Shown: positions 32,790 through 44,675, counted from the stretch's first letter. The stretch is DNA of 64,000 nt from Anagrus nilaparvatae (GCA_022575985.1 JAKSXM010000014.1:8122001-8186000), one strand, 5' to 3'. Numbers and translations: made by a program. Notes: generated by a model not told the origin, from the sequence alone.

Positions 32790-34790
32790 GACTCGCGCCT
32801 GAAACCGATGCTTGTTCGCGTGCTGCTCTATTATTTAAATAAATTAATTTTCTGCAATCCTTTTTCATGTGACCCGGTTTTCTACAATAAAAGCAGATTA
32901 TTTGCTCACGTCCTGAAAAACTGGCCGACTGAGCCCTATTATTTTGATTATTATTTACTGCGTTAACTTCATTTGCTTTTTATTGTGCTCGTTTAACGCT
33001 TTTTTAAAAATTTCACATGCCGAGGTTAGATGACCCCCACAGCAAATATCGCATTTTTCTACAACATTATTGTTATCTGACATTAACCTAATATTTGCTG
33101 TTGCGCTTGCGTACGAGTTGCTTACAGCATATACTCCCACTTCTCTCTATACTACAACAGCCTCTTTGATTGTATCATCAAAGTTTGCACAAGGTATTAA
33201 CCGCAGCCTTATTTCTGGTTTCATTCCTCGTAGGAAATATTTCAACAAAACGCGATCTAAACCTATCTCAGTTTCCTTACAATTTACGTTTGGGTCATTT
33301 ATCGCTGCTTTTAAAATATTCCGACCTAAAATTTTGACTCTATTCGAATATAAAACAGTATCTTCGCTTGCTTTTTGTCTAATTTGCGCTAGTTCGCCAT
33401 ATAGCTCATGAACAGTTTTCAAATTCCCAAACATGAACTCGAAAAAACTTGTAACTTCCTGCATGTTTCCGAAAACCCTCTCTCCCATAGCCTCGGCTGC
33501 CGCCCCCGATATCCTAGTTGCTAGTAACTTTGTAAGTTGGGACTCAAACTCTGGGGGAATGGATTTACGAGCTAAGTTACACCCTCGTAAAAAATTTGAC
33601 AGCTCATTTCTGTTTCCATCAAATTTTGGGATATAATCAAGGGCGTATTTAATTGATAACGCCCTAATTTTTGTCAACTCATAATTTCTTTTAAAAATTG
33701 AACTCGGGTCGGGCTCTATACCTGTATTTCTATTATGTAAGGGGTTTAGGAAGTTATGCTGTTGAAAATGTGGAACCGTGGGGGGCCTTGAATTTTGTTG
33801 ACTTCCCCCCACTTGAACTTTTAAAAGCGGAGAAGGAATGCTTTCGCAAGGTGGGGTGTGGTACATCGTTGAGGGCCAATTCTCATGACCTCGATGACGT
33901 GTTTGATTTTGAGTGCTTTGTCTATAATTAATACTTTCACTATCGTCTACATGATAATTTTGTGGCGTAATTTGGTTACTACGTAAATTATTTTTGATAA
34001 TTTCATCTTTTAAATTAATCGCTAGGGCCTTATTTACTCCCGATGTTAAGGGTGTTTCAAAATCATTTACTCTATTTTCCTCTACGTTTAATGTATCTGA
34101 TTTTCTAATAGTATCATGTAAACTGAGGGCAGCAATAACCTGTTCTGGGCCTAAACCTTTTTGGTTTAATTCATTTAAAACTAGACAAACTTCAGGATTT
34201 TGCATAATTTTTTCCAATAACTCTTTATTTTCCACCGAATACTTTAACTTATTAAATAATTTTTTAAATTCATTTGGAATTGAGTTACCAACAAACGACT
34301 GCATTTTATCATAAATATATCTAATATAGTCAAAAGTCGTGGTACACATTTTACTTGAATCTACTCTAATAAAATTTCTAAAGATTTCATTTACCCTGAA
34401 ATCTGTGTATACTGAACTCGCACTAACTTCTTCAGACTTTGCTGTTATTATATCTGCCAGAACTGATGCCTCAATTTGAGCATCTTTTAATTTTTTTAAT
34501 AAGTCTACAAAAAATTTATCTTTAAATAAAAGTCTTATTTTTAGTATTGTAATAAACTGTGCGAAATCCGTTATTAGCTCTTTAGCCGCGTCATCAATGT
34601 CCCCTTCTAAAATTTTTGTGTTTTCCTCATAATAACTTTGGTACGCCCCTAACACTACCTTTATATCTGAATCGCTAGATATTTCAAATTTATTTTCCGC
34701 GTGCTCTATTAGAATTTCAAGCGTTTTAGTTACTAACGGCTCTTTAGCTAAAATTTGCTTTTCTAAGTAAGGAATTTGAGTACTAGCCAT
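32790..34790 (-). pseudogene. Gypsy gag with CCHC zinc knuckle, broken
   Basis: This is the structural protein of the retrotransposon particle. The first 547 codons (34790-33147) are open, start MASTQIPYLEK, and include the capsid-like region (FDGNRNELSNFL at about residue 405, then a MF-GNLKTVHELYGEL stretch) typical of Gypsy gag. After an in-frame stop at 33147-33149 the same frame continues to 32955 with a degenerate C-x2-C...C finger. After a further frameshift, a normal knuckle CFYCRKPGHMKKDC is encoded at about 32850-32900. The order gag, knuckle, protease is as expected. The strand, like the LTR signals, is minus. Confidence 0.85.
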
Positions 34791-34799
34791 ATTATATAT

Positions 34800-35240
34800 T
34801 TTTTTTTTATTAAATTAAAAAAATAAAAAAAAAATTAAAGTAAAATAAATGATTTAAAAAAAAAAATTTTACCCAAATTTCTATTAATTAAAAAAATTTG
34901 ACTGATAACAAAAGTTTAAATTAATTTACTGTATGATTTTGAAATTATATATATATTTTTTTTATAAATTGGGACTATATAAAAAAAAAAATATTTTAAT
35001 TCTATGAATTTAAATTATTTGAATAATTAATGATGATTATTTTAATAAATAGATAAAAGATAAGAGAATTTATTTTTAAAAAAATTACATAAAAAAAAAT
35101 TTTCGAATTCTAATCAAAATTGTATAACATTGCTATTTTTTTTTTAACTTTATAATTTGTAATTTAATTTGCAAATAAAAAAAAATTTTTCTAATTTTTA
35201 ACACTTTTTTTTTTATTTATTATTTGAATCCTAAAAATTT
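34800..35240. other. Gypsy 5' leader, noncoding
   Basis: Extremely AT-rich untranslated leader between the primer-binding site and the gag start. No frame or motif beyond A/T runs. Confidence 0.6.
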
Positions 35241-35258
35241 ATCGCGGACGAGTCCCCA
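35241..35258 (-). promoter_or_regulatory. Primer-binding site (tRNA-Pro type)
   Basis: The minus-strand sequence TGGGGACTCGTCCGCGAT lies four bases inside the 5' LTR. It is two mismatches from the well-known tRNA-Pro primer-binding sequence of gammaretroviruses and many Gypsy elements. Confidence 0.75.
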
Positions 35259-35262
35259 AACT

Positions 35263-35578
35263 TATTACGTCTAGATTAGTGAAATATTAATACAGTTACT
35301 TAATTGATCATTAATGTAACCGTACTGGTCAATACCTGATAGTTAATGTTTAAGAATGAATGCCGTAAAGCTCATGTACTGATGTCGATGGTATTTTTAA
35401 AAAGCCATCGACGAATATACACGAGTATACTGAAAGTCTATATATATGAACGTCTTATCAGCGTATATACTATATAAGCGGAACCCGCTCTTGTAATCAA
35501 ATTTATGAATGACCAACAATATTTCGTATTTATGAATTAGTCCAACTCTTTAGCCTTGCATCCTGGGATACTACGGCA
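35263..35578 (-). repeat. 5' LTR of Gypsy element
   Basis: Partner of 30612-30927. On the minus strand it starts TGCCGTAGTATCCC. It is followed inward by the primer-binding site, which fixes the orientation. Confidence 0.88.
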
Positions 35579-35675
35579 GGTAGAGTTAATTTTTAAAATA
35601 CAAATAATAAATAATGAGGTAATGACAATTATAATAAACTAAACGATTTTAAAATATTACTATTTTACAAATGAA

Positions 35676-35843
35676 AGTAGTATAATAGTCACTATGAGCC
35701 AAGAGACAAAAAACCTTGGAAAAAAACCTTGTATTTAATTAAATTATACATACCGGAAATAACCTTGATATAGTTATGAAAGTATCAGTCAGCAAAAAAA
35801 TCAGCAAATTTATTGTTACATATATGAACATTTTTTTTAAAAC
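35676..35843. repeat. Left terminal inverted repeat of Polinton
   Basis: It matches the complement of 58680-58858 through GACAAAAAACCTTGG, ATACATACCGGAAATAACC, GAAAGTATCAGTCAG and TTGTTACATATATGAAC. The right copy has a short extra piece (repeated ATAGTTATG). Weaker inverted similarity continues inward to about 36190. Confidence 0.92.
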
Positions 35844-36024
35844 ATATATTTTGTATAGTTGGATTACAATAAAATTTTTATCTGGAAATGATATAAGATA
35901 TATGTAGATAAATAATAAATTTTTAATTTTTTTAAATATGCTTAATTTTTATCTTAATTTTCAAATACATATATAATCGATTAAATTATTTTTTATTTTT
36001 TTGGATTTGTATTAACATGTTCAT

Positions 36025-36170
36025 TTTTAGGCACGATCACCCTATATTCAAATATTAAGGCGAAATTGTACCTTATTTAAATTATTTTTACATAACTAAA
36101 TTATATTTAAAAAAAAACATTTTTTAGGCACGATCACCCATATAATCAAATATAAAGGTGAAATAATGCC
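36025..36170. repeat. Subterminal AGGCACGATCACCC repeats (left)
   Basis: Two copies of AGGCACGATCACCC followed by ATA-rich text and TAAGG(C/T)GAAAT occur about 95 bp apart (36030, 36125). The same motif, inverted, occurs about four times at 55085-55615 near the right end. Confidence 0.8.
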
Positions 36171-36440
36171 TTAATAATAATTTTTTGTATTCTTTTTAAA
36201 AAAATTGGGATTTTTGAAGTAGTTGTAACTATTCGTGTTGTTCTTTCGTGAAGCTTTTTTTTGGTCATTATTCTCATTTTCTAGTCGATTATATTTAATG
36301 TTACAAGATTTTTCAGCGTTTTCTTGTTTATTAGCCATATTTATTTGATGTAGTAACTGTAATAGATTAAAACCATGTATACAGGCCTGAAACCTTGAGT
36401 GTACTAAGCTTTGATTTTTTTTGTTTAGCTGATGGTACAA
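36171..36440 (-). CDS. Possible small Polinton protein, unknown
   Basis: An 89-codon frame. From the internal Met at about residue 35 (MANKQENAEK) it is asparagine- and lysine-rich with no recognised domain. A TTTCAG acceptor-like sequence precedes this part, so it could be the last exon of a spliced gene. It lies between the left inverted repeat and the unknown gene at 36810. AT-rich composition alone could produce such a frame, so the call is weak. Confidence 0.25.
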   Translation of the reverse strand: MYHQLNKKNQSLVHSRFQACIHGFNLLQLLHQINMANKQENAEKSCNIKYNRLENENNDQKKASRKNNTNSYNYFKNPNFFKKNTKNYY

Positions 36441-36809
36441 TTATTTAAATACTCAGGTGTCAATATTTCTGTCTGGGTCGATACTGACTTATATTTTGAT
36501 TCAAATTTACCCCCACACAGCTGTTATGTTAACTTAATCAATGGTATATCTATACTGCTAAACAAAACGTGAATGCAACAAAATTTATATGAGTTGGTAT
36601 GGATATCTGATTGTTTTTGTTTTAGGGAAATGAAAAGAGACACAATGTTTAAATTTTTTCTTTTCTTTATATTTATTGAATAAAACATTATATATATATA
36701 CTGATTACATATGTATATTATAAATTTAATATATTTTGATATTTCTTAATGTAAAATAGAAATTATATATATATTAGAAATTTAATTTACTGCTTACTGC
36801 ACATAAAAT

Positions 36810-38218
36810 TTATTCAAAATTTAAAACTGAAAGTTCTTTCAAAAATACATGCGAACAAGATAGATCAGCCTGTTCTAAGCTTGGGTCTGCTTCAATTGCT
36901 GCTTCACGAATCACTGCTGTAGTTTTTTCGTTAAATTGTTGACATATAGATCATATGTCGTTTGGATTAATAGGCGAAACTAGCTTTTTATTTCCTTCAC
37001 TTAAACAGGAAATTATGTACTCTATAAATGAATTTTTTAAAGAGTATAGGAAAAACCTGCTACCATGTAATTCATCAAACTCGTCGTCAATTATAGAAGC
37101 TATATTTTTTAACGTCTCGAAAGTGACTCTTTTCATTACTAAACTTTTTTAAACTTTTTCCATCACTTTTTTCTTTTTCAGCGGCAATTTCTACGGCTCT
37201 TTCCCAAAAACTTTTAGTAAATCTTACAGTAAAATTATCAAAACTTAGAGTTTCATCCTGATTTTCTGTTCTATTTATGAGATAGTCATTAATTCTTGGA
37301 AAGAATGTTTTCATCATCAACCATCCGCCGTAATTGAGACTTATGAAGCCAGCGCACACTGATTCAGAAAAATAAAAAGCGGCAAAAAATTAGCTTCAAG
37401 CGAGGTTTTAATGAATTTCGATGCGGTTTTCGGCATTCAGTTCCTAAAAATGTGTATTTACCGAAAAGTACGGCAAGAATTTCTGATTATTTGAATTTTC
37501 ACCCCTTAAGTACTTAAAACTACCCTTAAATAAGAGTTTTTTTATAACATTCATTTTTTGCAAAAATTAGTTACCAATCACTTTTATAACTATTATAAAC
37601 ATTAAATATTGTAAATTTTCATGAATTTAAAGCAGAAGAAGAAAAACTGCCTCTATTAAAACCCAAAGTACCTCTGAAACTACTCAAAGAAATTGAGTTG
37701 CACATGCAAATAGCCTTAGAATTTTAAGGGTAGTTTCAGAGGTACTTCAGAGGGTTTTAATAGGGGCAGATTTTATTCTTCTACTTTAAATTCATGAAAA
37801 TTCATAATTTTTAATGTTTATAATAGTTATAAAAGTGATTGGTAACTAATTTTTGCAAAAAATGAATGTTATAAAAAAACTCTTATTTAAGGGTAGTTTT
37901 AAGTACTTAAGGGGTGAAAATTCAAATAATCAAAAATTTTTGCCGTACTTTTCGGTAAATATACATTTTTAGGAACTGAATGCCGCAAACCGCATCGAAA
38001 TTCATTAAAACCTCGCTTGAAGCTAATTTTTTGCCGCTTTTTATTTTTCTGAATCAGTGTGCAGCGTTGACATCGCTACCGCATAAGCGGTATTCTAAAC
38101 TGAATTTTTTTTTTGATTCGTTCAAGTTGAATCCGACAAAAATTTTCTTTGAAAAAGATTTATTTAAACCGTAAAATTTTGAGAGTACTAAATGTGGTAA
38201 ATCGTATTCTTCAGCCAT
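36810..38218 (-). pseudogene. Conserved-looking Polinton gene of unknown function, interrupted
   Basis: The coding start is ATG 38218 (MAEEYDLPHL). The reading continues to 38062, is split by a 707-bp foldback at 37355-38061, resumes at 37354 and runs to about 37150. It then shifts frame (37136-36951), meets an in-frame TGA at about 36951, and continues in the same frame to a stop at 36810. Altogether roughly 250 codons. I recognise no domain. The protein is mixed alpha/beta in character with conserved-looking aromatic stretches (SLNYGGW, FFPRINDYL), and coding-like reading across the breaks shows it was a real gene. It follows the protease gene at a spacing of only 15 nt. Confidence 0.6.
37355..38061. 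mobile_element. 707-bp foldback, Transib-like ends
   Basis: A nearly perfect palindrome with ends CACACTGATTCAG and its complement CTGAATCAGTGTG and arms of about 300 bp. The only asymmetric part is the centre (~37660-37720). It is flanked by the 5-bp duplication CAGCG (37350-37354, 38062-38066). A CAC-x2-TG start and a GC-rich 5-bp duplication are known for Transib (the RAG1 relatives). No transposase is present. It was inserted after the Polinton gene was established. Confidence 0.8.
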
Positions 38219-38232
38219 TTTTTTATATTAAA

Positions 38233-38793
38233 TTAGTAACTTAAAGTTTTACAGTTACAATTTTGTATTCTCAAACAACTGTTCAAGCCTCTACCAGAGT
38301 ATTTTTTCGACTGAATATAAAAGTAGTATAAACGCTTTCTTTTATACTTTGATTCGTACTTGAGTTTGTTTACGTAAGACTCAGCAATTTTGTCATTGCG
38401 TTTGAGGTCTTTTGTAAAATTGTTTAGAAAGTCAGCAATTTTAAATCCCCTTGACATATAATATAAAAACATTATACAAAACTGACCGCAGCCACTTGAT
38501 GACTCGCTTTGTAATGTCCTCGTGTTCCAAGTTAGTCGTTCGCAATTTTTCCTCAACCTTCTTATGTGGTTATTGATATACGGTGGTAATCCGTAGCTAT
38601 CAAAAAATAAACCATGTCCATTTTTACTCACGTATACAGCTACCCAATGCTGACCCGGGAGCGAATTATCTTGTGTATTAAAAATAAACGCTACTGGTTT
38701 AGCCCATAAACGTGGTATTTTGTCAGCTGGGAATACACCAACTGTGTGAGATCGAATCGATGATAGTAATTTTAAAATCTCTAAACTATTCAT
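38233..38793 (-). CDS. Adenain-like cysteine protease of Polinton (PRO)
   Basis: Maturation protease related to adenovirus adenain (C5/Ulp1-like fold) that would cut capsid precursors. The 186-codon frame is open from MNSLEILKLL. Catalytic residues are visible in order: His in GQHWVAVYV (about residue 49), Asp in FFDSYG (about 66), Gln and Cys in SGCGQFCIMF (the terminal Cys near 106). The C terminus is basic and tyrosine-rich. It starts 22 nt after the stop of the 157-codon gene, consistent with a compact viral-style gene array. Among the Polinton genes here it is one of the few without a break. Confidence 0.9.
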   Translation of the reverse strand: MNSLEILKLLSSIRSHTVGVFPADKIPRLWAKPVAFIFNTQDNSLPGQHWVAVYVSKNGHGLFFDSYGLPPYINNHIRRLRKNCERLTWNTRTLQSESSSGCGQFCIMFLYYMSRGFKIADFLNNFTKDLKRNDKIAESYVNKLKYESKYKRKRLYYFYIQSKKYSGRGLNSCLRIQNCNCKTLSY

Positions 38794-38815
38794 TTTGCTT
38801 GGAGTTTTTTTTTTT

Positions 38816-39289
38816 CTACCAATCTTTTAAACGCAATGCGTTATTTAACGCACATATATACCTTTGATAATCGAATTTCACAGAATGCCATAAACAATAT
38901 AAATCTTTCCTTGGTAAATTTTGAAATATTGGACAACACTGACCATAATCTTCCAAGTTAATTATCTTTGTAGGTATAACGCTCTGTAGATAAGTAGATT
39001 TGTCAATCCCTTGCACGTATACTTTTCTAATATCTCTTGCGAGTTTTCGTAAATTTTTAGTTAAAGTTTTTTCGGTTATATCTCCTTCATGATAGCCAAA
39101 ACCGTGATGATGACGTGTCAACCATTTATTTTGACGACGTACGTCAGGTGACATTTTTTCAAATTTATCTGTTGGTGTAATAACCCAATGAGTTAGAAAT
39201 TCATTTTCGAGTGCTAATATAGCAACTTCTTTTGATAAATATTTTTTATCTGGACCTATTACAAACTGTATATCTACTACTACATCCAT
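38816..39289 (-). CDS. Polinton-associated protein of unknown function
   Basis: A 157-codon open frame starting MDVVVDIQFVIGP. The opening V-V-D-x-Q strand followed by KEVAIL resembles the first motif of RNase H-like/DEDD nuclease folds, but I see no convincing full set of catalytic acids, so this is only a suggestion. Other notable parts are an RRQNKWLTRHHHG segment and a Cys/Pro-rich YGQCCPIF. It lies between the major capsid gene and the protease, in the same orientation, and has no break. Proteins of this type are, to my knowledge, common companions of insect Polintons. Confidence 0.6.
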   Translation of the reverse strand: MDVVVDIQFVIGPDKKYLSKEVAILALENEFLTHWVITPTDKFEKMSPDVRRQNKWLTRHHHGFGYHEGDITEKTLTKNLRKLARDIRKVYVQGIDKSTYLQSVIPTKIINLEDYGQCCPIFQNLPRKDLYCLWHSVKFDYQRYICALNNALRLKDW

Positions 39290-40542
39290 TATCTGTACAA
39301 GAAATTTTAAGTCCGTACCGGAGACACAATCGAAACTGACTGTGTTAATTAACCAGAAAAATCAATAAAACATTGCCGAGCTGCGTCTATTTCACAAACT
39401 GTATTAAACTTGGAGTAAATTACACAATTTACAATCTCTTCTAAGGCCTTTGCGAATCGTATATCTATGCGTACTGTACCATGTTTCACAAGAATTCAAT
39501 GCCCTTCGTTTGCCGATAAATCGGGTGTCAAATAGAAGGCAAAAAGACAATAACCATTAGGATAAGAAACTCTATCTATACAATTGCATTGATTGTGGAA
39601 ATATATTCCTGTACCACTGAATAGAGTGTGGTATGCTTCAACGTATGACGCGTTTGGACCCTCAAATACTGGCTGCAATGGCGTGGAAGGCACCTGACGA
39701 CCTTCTACGTGCAGAGACAGATAATTCAAACCAAAGTGACGAAATTTGAACGGATTAAGTTTCAAGTCACCGTTGTAAGCTTTGTTCGAAACGAAGCCTA
39801 AAATAATTTGTTTTGGTATTTGACCTACAATGACAGAGTCGATAGTATGGCTGAATATTCCTGCCGAGATAACAACTGATTTGACGTCTACCCTGGTTAA
39901 ATCGTACTTGGCAGTCGTTTTTGATAACGTATTAGCGTGGGCAATGAGTACACCAGGACTTATTTTAGCTCTTTGGACCTGCAGAGTAGCCTCGTCAAAA
40001 TGAATGTAATAAGTACCCAAGTTCTCGTTAAAGCAAAATCTTTTCGAGCTTTTACGAGCCTAACTTTGAGATCGATACCATTCAATAAAAATTTATTTTG
40101 ATTAAATACGTCGCAATGTAAGTGTCCAATCATATCGATAGTTTTATTAGTATTCAACATCTTACGTCGTGTTTTTAGACCGTTATTTTCATCCGCTAAT
40201 CCATCCATCGAGCCAGCAGTATCATCGTACCAACACACAGTTTGTAAATGAGTACATTTTGCATCTGTGCTATAATTGAGTAAATTTTCAATGTATGCCC
40301 TGTATGCGTAACTATTACTTGGCGGTGTTACGAGTTTCTGGTTAAACGAAACTTGACTAAAAAGACTGTGCATGAAATTATTCACTGGCCCAATATTATT
40401 TATATCAGCAACAGTTGCGTCATTGGCCACATTATAAACGGTATCCGTTTTTATGGTTACTTTTAGGCTGAGCATAGTGTGGCTCAAGTCCAAATATTCC
40501 TCAGTATTTCCTGGTATATTAAACTCAATCGGACAGTCATCG

Positions 40543-40758
40543 TGTTGATAAATAATGGATGTTATGGTGATGGATATGGTGGACTTATTAAAAAGACAAG
40601 ATATGTGAATAACAATAGTTTATTGTAACGACGCTTGTAGCTCGGCGTCTCAACGAACACTAACTAATAAAAGGGAGAATATGTACAAAAAAGGGGAGGG
40701 GAGATCTCCTACACACACATACCATATAATACATTATAATACAGACATTTACACAACA
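40543..40758 (-). repeat. LTR (216 bp)
   Basis: On the plus strand it starts TGTTGATAAATAATGG and ends TTTACACAACA. Very close copy of 44676-44891. Confidence 0.92.
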
Positions 40759-43700
40759 TTTCCACCCACCACAATTTTACTAATAAAATTGTAAATAAAG
40801 AATGAATATAAAAAATAATTGTGGTAAATGAAAAATACAAATTTGACTCGAATATTTTTACAATATGCCGAATGGCTACATAAATAAAAAATAATTTAAA
40901 AATTTAAACAGTTTAATTACAATTGATAAAAGGTTTTCAATTTAAATGCTAATCTGATTCTGAGTTTCACTAATTCCATCAGACCGGCATTGGTTTGTAA
41001 GACCATTGAAGGCTCAGATCGAATTACACAGTCAATAATGACACTTATCTTTTTTTTATAATTTGAGCTATGTACTACAGAGAAGTATCATTATAGTATA
41101 TTAACAAGTTTCATAAAGTTCAGCGAGTAGAACTTTAAACCAATATAAAAATTTTGCTTAAAGTAGTTCGGAACGTCGATTTAGACACTCTCCCTCTCCT
41201 CAAAAAAGGTGAGAGTAATATGGTAGTTTCAGTAAAATTATTGAGTTTAATACTCGCGCGCACAAATAAATAAAGCTTAAGCATGATAACTTAGCTTTCA
41301 AGTAAAATTATAACAAAATTTCTATATAGTGGTTTGAGACCCAGTTTAAAAATTTTGTTGAGATTAGTTCTGCAAGTAGAACTCCAAGCATTCCCTTTTC
41401 CTCGCAAATTGAAAAGGAACATGTGATCAAAATTTTTTTAAACTGTGGTTTAAGCAATATGTTAGAGCAATTTAACAAAGTAGGGGCAATGGAGCAAGAA
41501 TTATTTTTATAAAGTTAAAAATACAGTAATTTTCAACACCCACCTTGCCAAATTTGCTCATACAACGTTATATCACAATCAGCAAATCAATTGAAAATCC
41601 ATGTTTCTACAACTACTATTCACATCTCCCTCCTTACAGAAAAAGTAAGCAAATTTACAATTACACTATCTCTAAGAAATTTTACAATTGCAGATTAAAG
41701 AAGTGAGATAGAAACAATAATTACAAAATTAATAGCAAAATTTGAGGCTACACATTTTTTGAATTTTAAATTTTGTAGTGTTTTAAATTTACATAAATTT
41801 ATTTTTAATCAAGTGAATTTAAAAAAAATAAAACCAGAAATGGAAAAAAAATTAAAAAAGTTACAAATTATAAAATGATAGCCAATTAAATATACATAAA
41901 TAATTTTAATTAATTGAACTTGAAGAGTTCTTGAGTATACTTAATCATAAGATTATATCATATTCTACAGTACAACATTTGACAAAACGCGTACAAATAC
42001 AATAAATAATGAATTGATGCGAGTTTAACATAGACTGATTGCCTAATTTCAAGTTTTACTATCCTGACTAGACCAGCAGGATATCTGTAGATTCAAGATT
42101 TAATAATAATTATTTTGATAATAATTCTATCACTGACATCACTACTGCACCAGCAATAATGAATTCAAAACATAAATTATAATTGAAAAATAGAATTAAA
42201 TAAATGCAATTTTTGTTTTGAGACTAAAGCAGTTAAATAATAACTTATTGAGAATCTTGCTGATTTAATTTTTCCTTTATTATGTCTACAATAAGATCGT
42301 AATATTGTTTTATGCAATTTTTCAAACAAGTAATAATAAGAGAGTACAATATTTTAACAACTTTATATCATTTCTGCAAGTAGAGATGATATATAATTTT
42401 TCATACACAGAAAATATATTGAAAGTGAGATTATATCATAAATCAGCAAGGATTTTGCACAAATTTTACACATTTAATAGTTTAACAAAGCAGGTGCCAT
42501 ATTAACAAAATAATTAATTAGTAGTAATCGCAATAGCCACCCACCTTGCTAAATCCACTCTAATGAATTAATAAAACTGATAATAATCTAATTTAAATAT
42601 ATTAGTTGAAAATAATACAAACTTAAATTAATTTTCAAAATACAAATATACACCCTCTTCCCCCGCAAAAAATATAAGCAAGTTAACATACAAAAATTAA
42701 TTAAAAAGACTGTATTCTGCAAAATTTCTACAATTGCAGATTGTAGAGAAGAGGTGTATCTTAGCATGTTATTAAATTCAACTAACAATTCAAGCATTAG
42801 AAAAATTTACAATATTTTATATAGCAATGATAATAATAATGCCAAAAATGATTATTTAAATAGCATGAATTTAATTTATGAGAAAATGAATTTAATTTTT
42901 GAGAATTTGTAAGACACTTATAAGAGATTAACACCATTATGGCTCGTAAGAGAATTATACAGTACTTAACAATACAAAAAAAAAATCGTAATTTATTGTA
43001 TCAAAGTAATTTAGTTTGGATTAAACAATTAGAGCCATATATCAATTACTAGAATTGATTGAATTCTTACTAAATTAAATAATATGCTAATAAGAGAATA
43101 GCAATTTGTAATGAATAACAATATTGAAGTGCAGTAGGATCCCAGGATGATCTTGAATTTATGAGTAAAACAGCAAGCAGGATAAGTGATAAGACATCCA
43201 AGTGTGAATCCCATGACACCAACTAGTCTAGCAAAGTAGTTCCACTTAATTTCAGCAAGTTGAACCTATGTAACATCCAATATTATTAGCATAAAATTTA
43301 TAATTCAGTAATTTCAGTTAGTAAGATCAATTCAAATTTTACAAAATTTATAAGATAAAAGTTTAATACACAATTTTTTTCACAATTTAAAATGTTATAA
43401 TTATAATTTAAGAGAAAATCAATTTAACTTTAAAAATTTTATTATAATTTAAAAGGGTTATGACATGCGAAAAATGATTTTAATTTAAGATAAAATTAAA
43501 AATTTTTATGAATTTTTGATAATCAGCAAGAAATAAAATTTTAGATGATTAAAAACACACATAACACTTACACAGCTTTACACTCCCATAAATAATACTT
43601 TTATTTTTTAAAAATATTCTCAAATAAATTTAAACTTTAATTTAATTGTGTAAGAGTTATATATTCAAGTATAATATTTAAATTAATACACCTGAATTAT

Positions 43701-44675
43701 ATACTTTCTCATAAATAAGAATAAAAAAAAAATTTCAATGTTTTACAAAATTATCAAATTATCTTTTATGTCAAAAAAAAAGTTGTCTGCTGTGCGGCTT
43801 TATTGATAAGTTGATTCGCGCAGTAATTTGATGCGTAGTAACAGGGCCCATTGATTTGCATGTATTCTAATGTTGTTATCAACGATGAGAAGCCGCCATC
43901 ACTGAGTAAAATTTCTTGCGCCCCTTTTTGATGCGCGGTGGTAGGGCCTGTTTTCTTCTTCGTCTCTCTCGTTATAAAAAAGTTGCAATCAATTCTTGAT
44001 AATATTTGATGATTTGCTGCGCGCGCAATGGCGTCTTCTTGTTTGATAACTTGAGGGGGCGGTAGAATTCACGCGCCAATTCTGCGATGACGATGATTTT
44101 TCTTTTTTGCAATTTTATAAAATTTTTCTGTTTTGTTAATTAAATGTTCAGATTTTTCACTGGCAGAAAAACCATAATTTTTTGAGAAAACGGTGCGTGT
44201 TCGTTGTGTAATTTTTATTTTTTTTTGTTCACCTTCCATCACCAATAAAACGTCTTTAATAAAAATTTTGCACAAAAATTTAGCTTAAATTTGAAAAATA
44301 TAGCACTGAAATATAACTGCTTCTAATAAAATTGCTATATCGCCATGAGAAAAAAAGATGATCAAACTGATGTCGATACTTGATTTTTGTTTAAAAAAAA
44401 TTTTGCACGTGCTCTTGAAATTTGTCCACACCTTTTTTTTGATATAATTTCTAGCAAAGCAAAATGATGAATGTGAAGCAAATTTCACTAATTTTTTTTT
44501 TTTTTAAATGCATAATTATATTCGCCGTTCTTGTATATAAATGCAAAAGAGCGGCATCACATCACGTTTTTCACAAAAAGTTGTCACATGGTTACACTTC
44601 AAAATTTTCTGTTCTTTGTAAAAAAAAGGATTTTTTTTTGCACTTGTAGGTTCCTAATTCCAGGTATGCCAAAAA
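40759..44675. other. Interior of the non-coding LTR element
   Basis: AT-rich with only short, domain-free frames. The motif CCACCCACC followed by TTGC or ACAA occurs at about 40763, 41541 and 42538, and a run of pyrimidine blocks of the type CTCCCTCC + T/A-rich follows at about 41190, 41390, 41626 and 42650. On the minus strand these are purine-rich, polypurine-tract-like. The last 700 bp (about 43780-44650) are less AT-rich and would be the RNA leader. Confidence 0.6.

Larger units (their letters stand above)
30612..35578 (-). mobile_element. Degenerate, internally deleted Gypsy-type LTR retrotransposon
   Basis: Two direct repeats of 316 bp (30612-30927 and 35263-35578), with about 15 differences by my count, enclose minus-strand gag, zinc knuckle, protease and the beginning of reverse transcriptase. 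Reverse transcriptase breaks off at the 3' LTR, so most of pol (palm, RNase H, integrase) has been deleted. The primer-binding site at 35241-35258 matches the tRNA-Pro type. I see no matching target duplication at the outer ends, which fits deletion or recombination between copies. Confidence 0.85.

Noticed and set aside
33070..34314. Plus-strand frames opposite Gypsy gag
   Set aside because: They are antisense shadows of the gag frame, which has clear family motifs on the minus strand.
39960..40020. The frame change in the capsid gene as an intron
   Set aside because: The two frames overlap and there is no non-coding gap with GT/AG borders, so a small indel explains it better.
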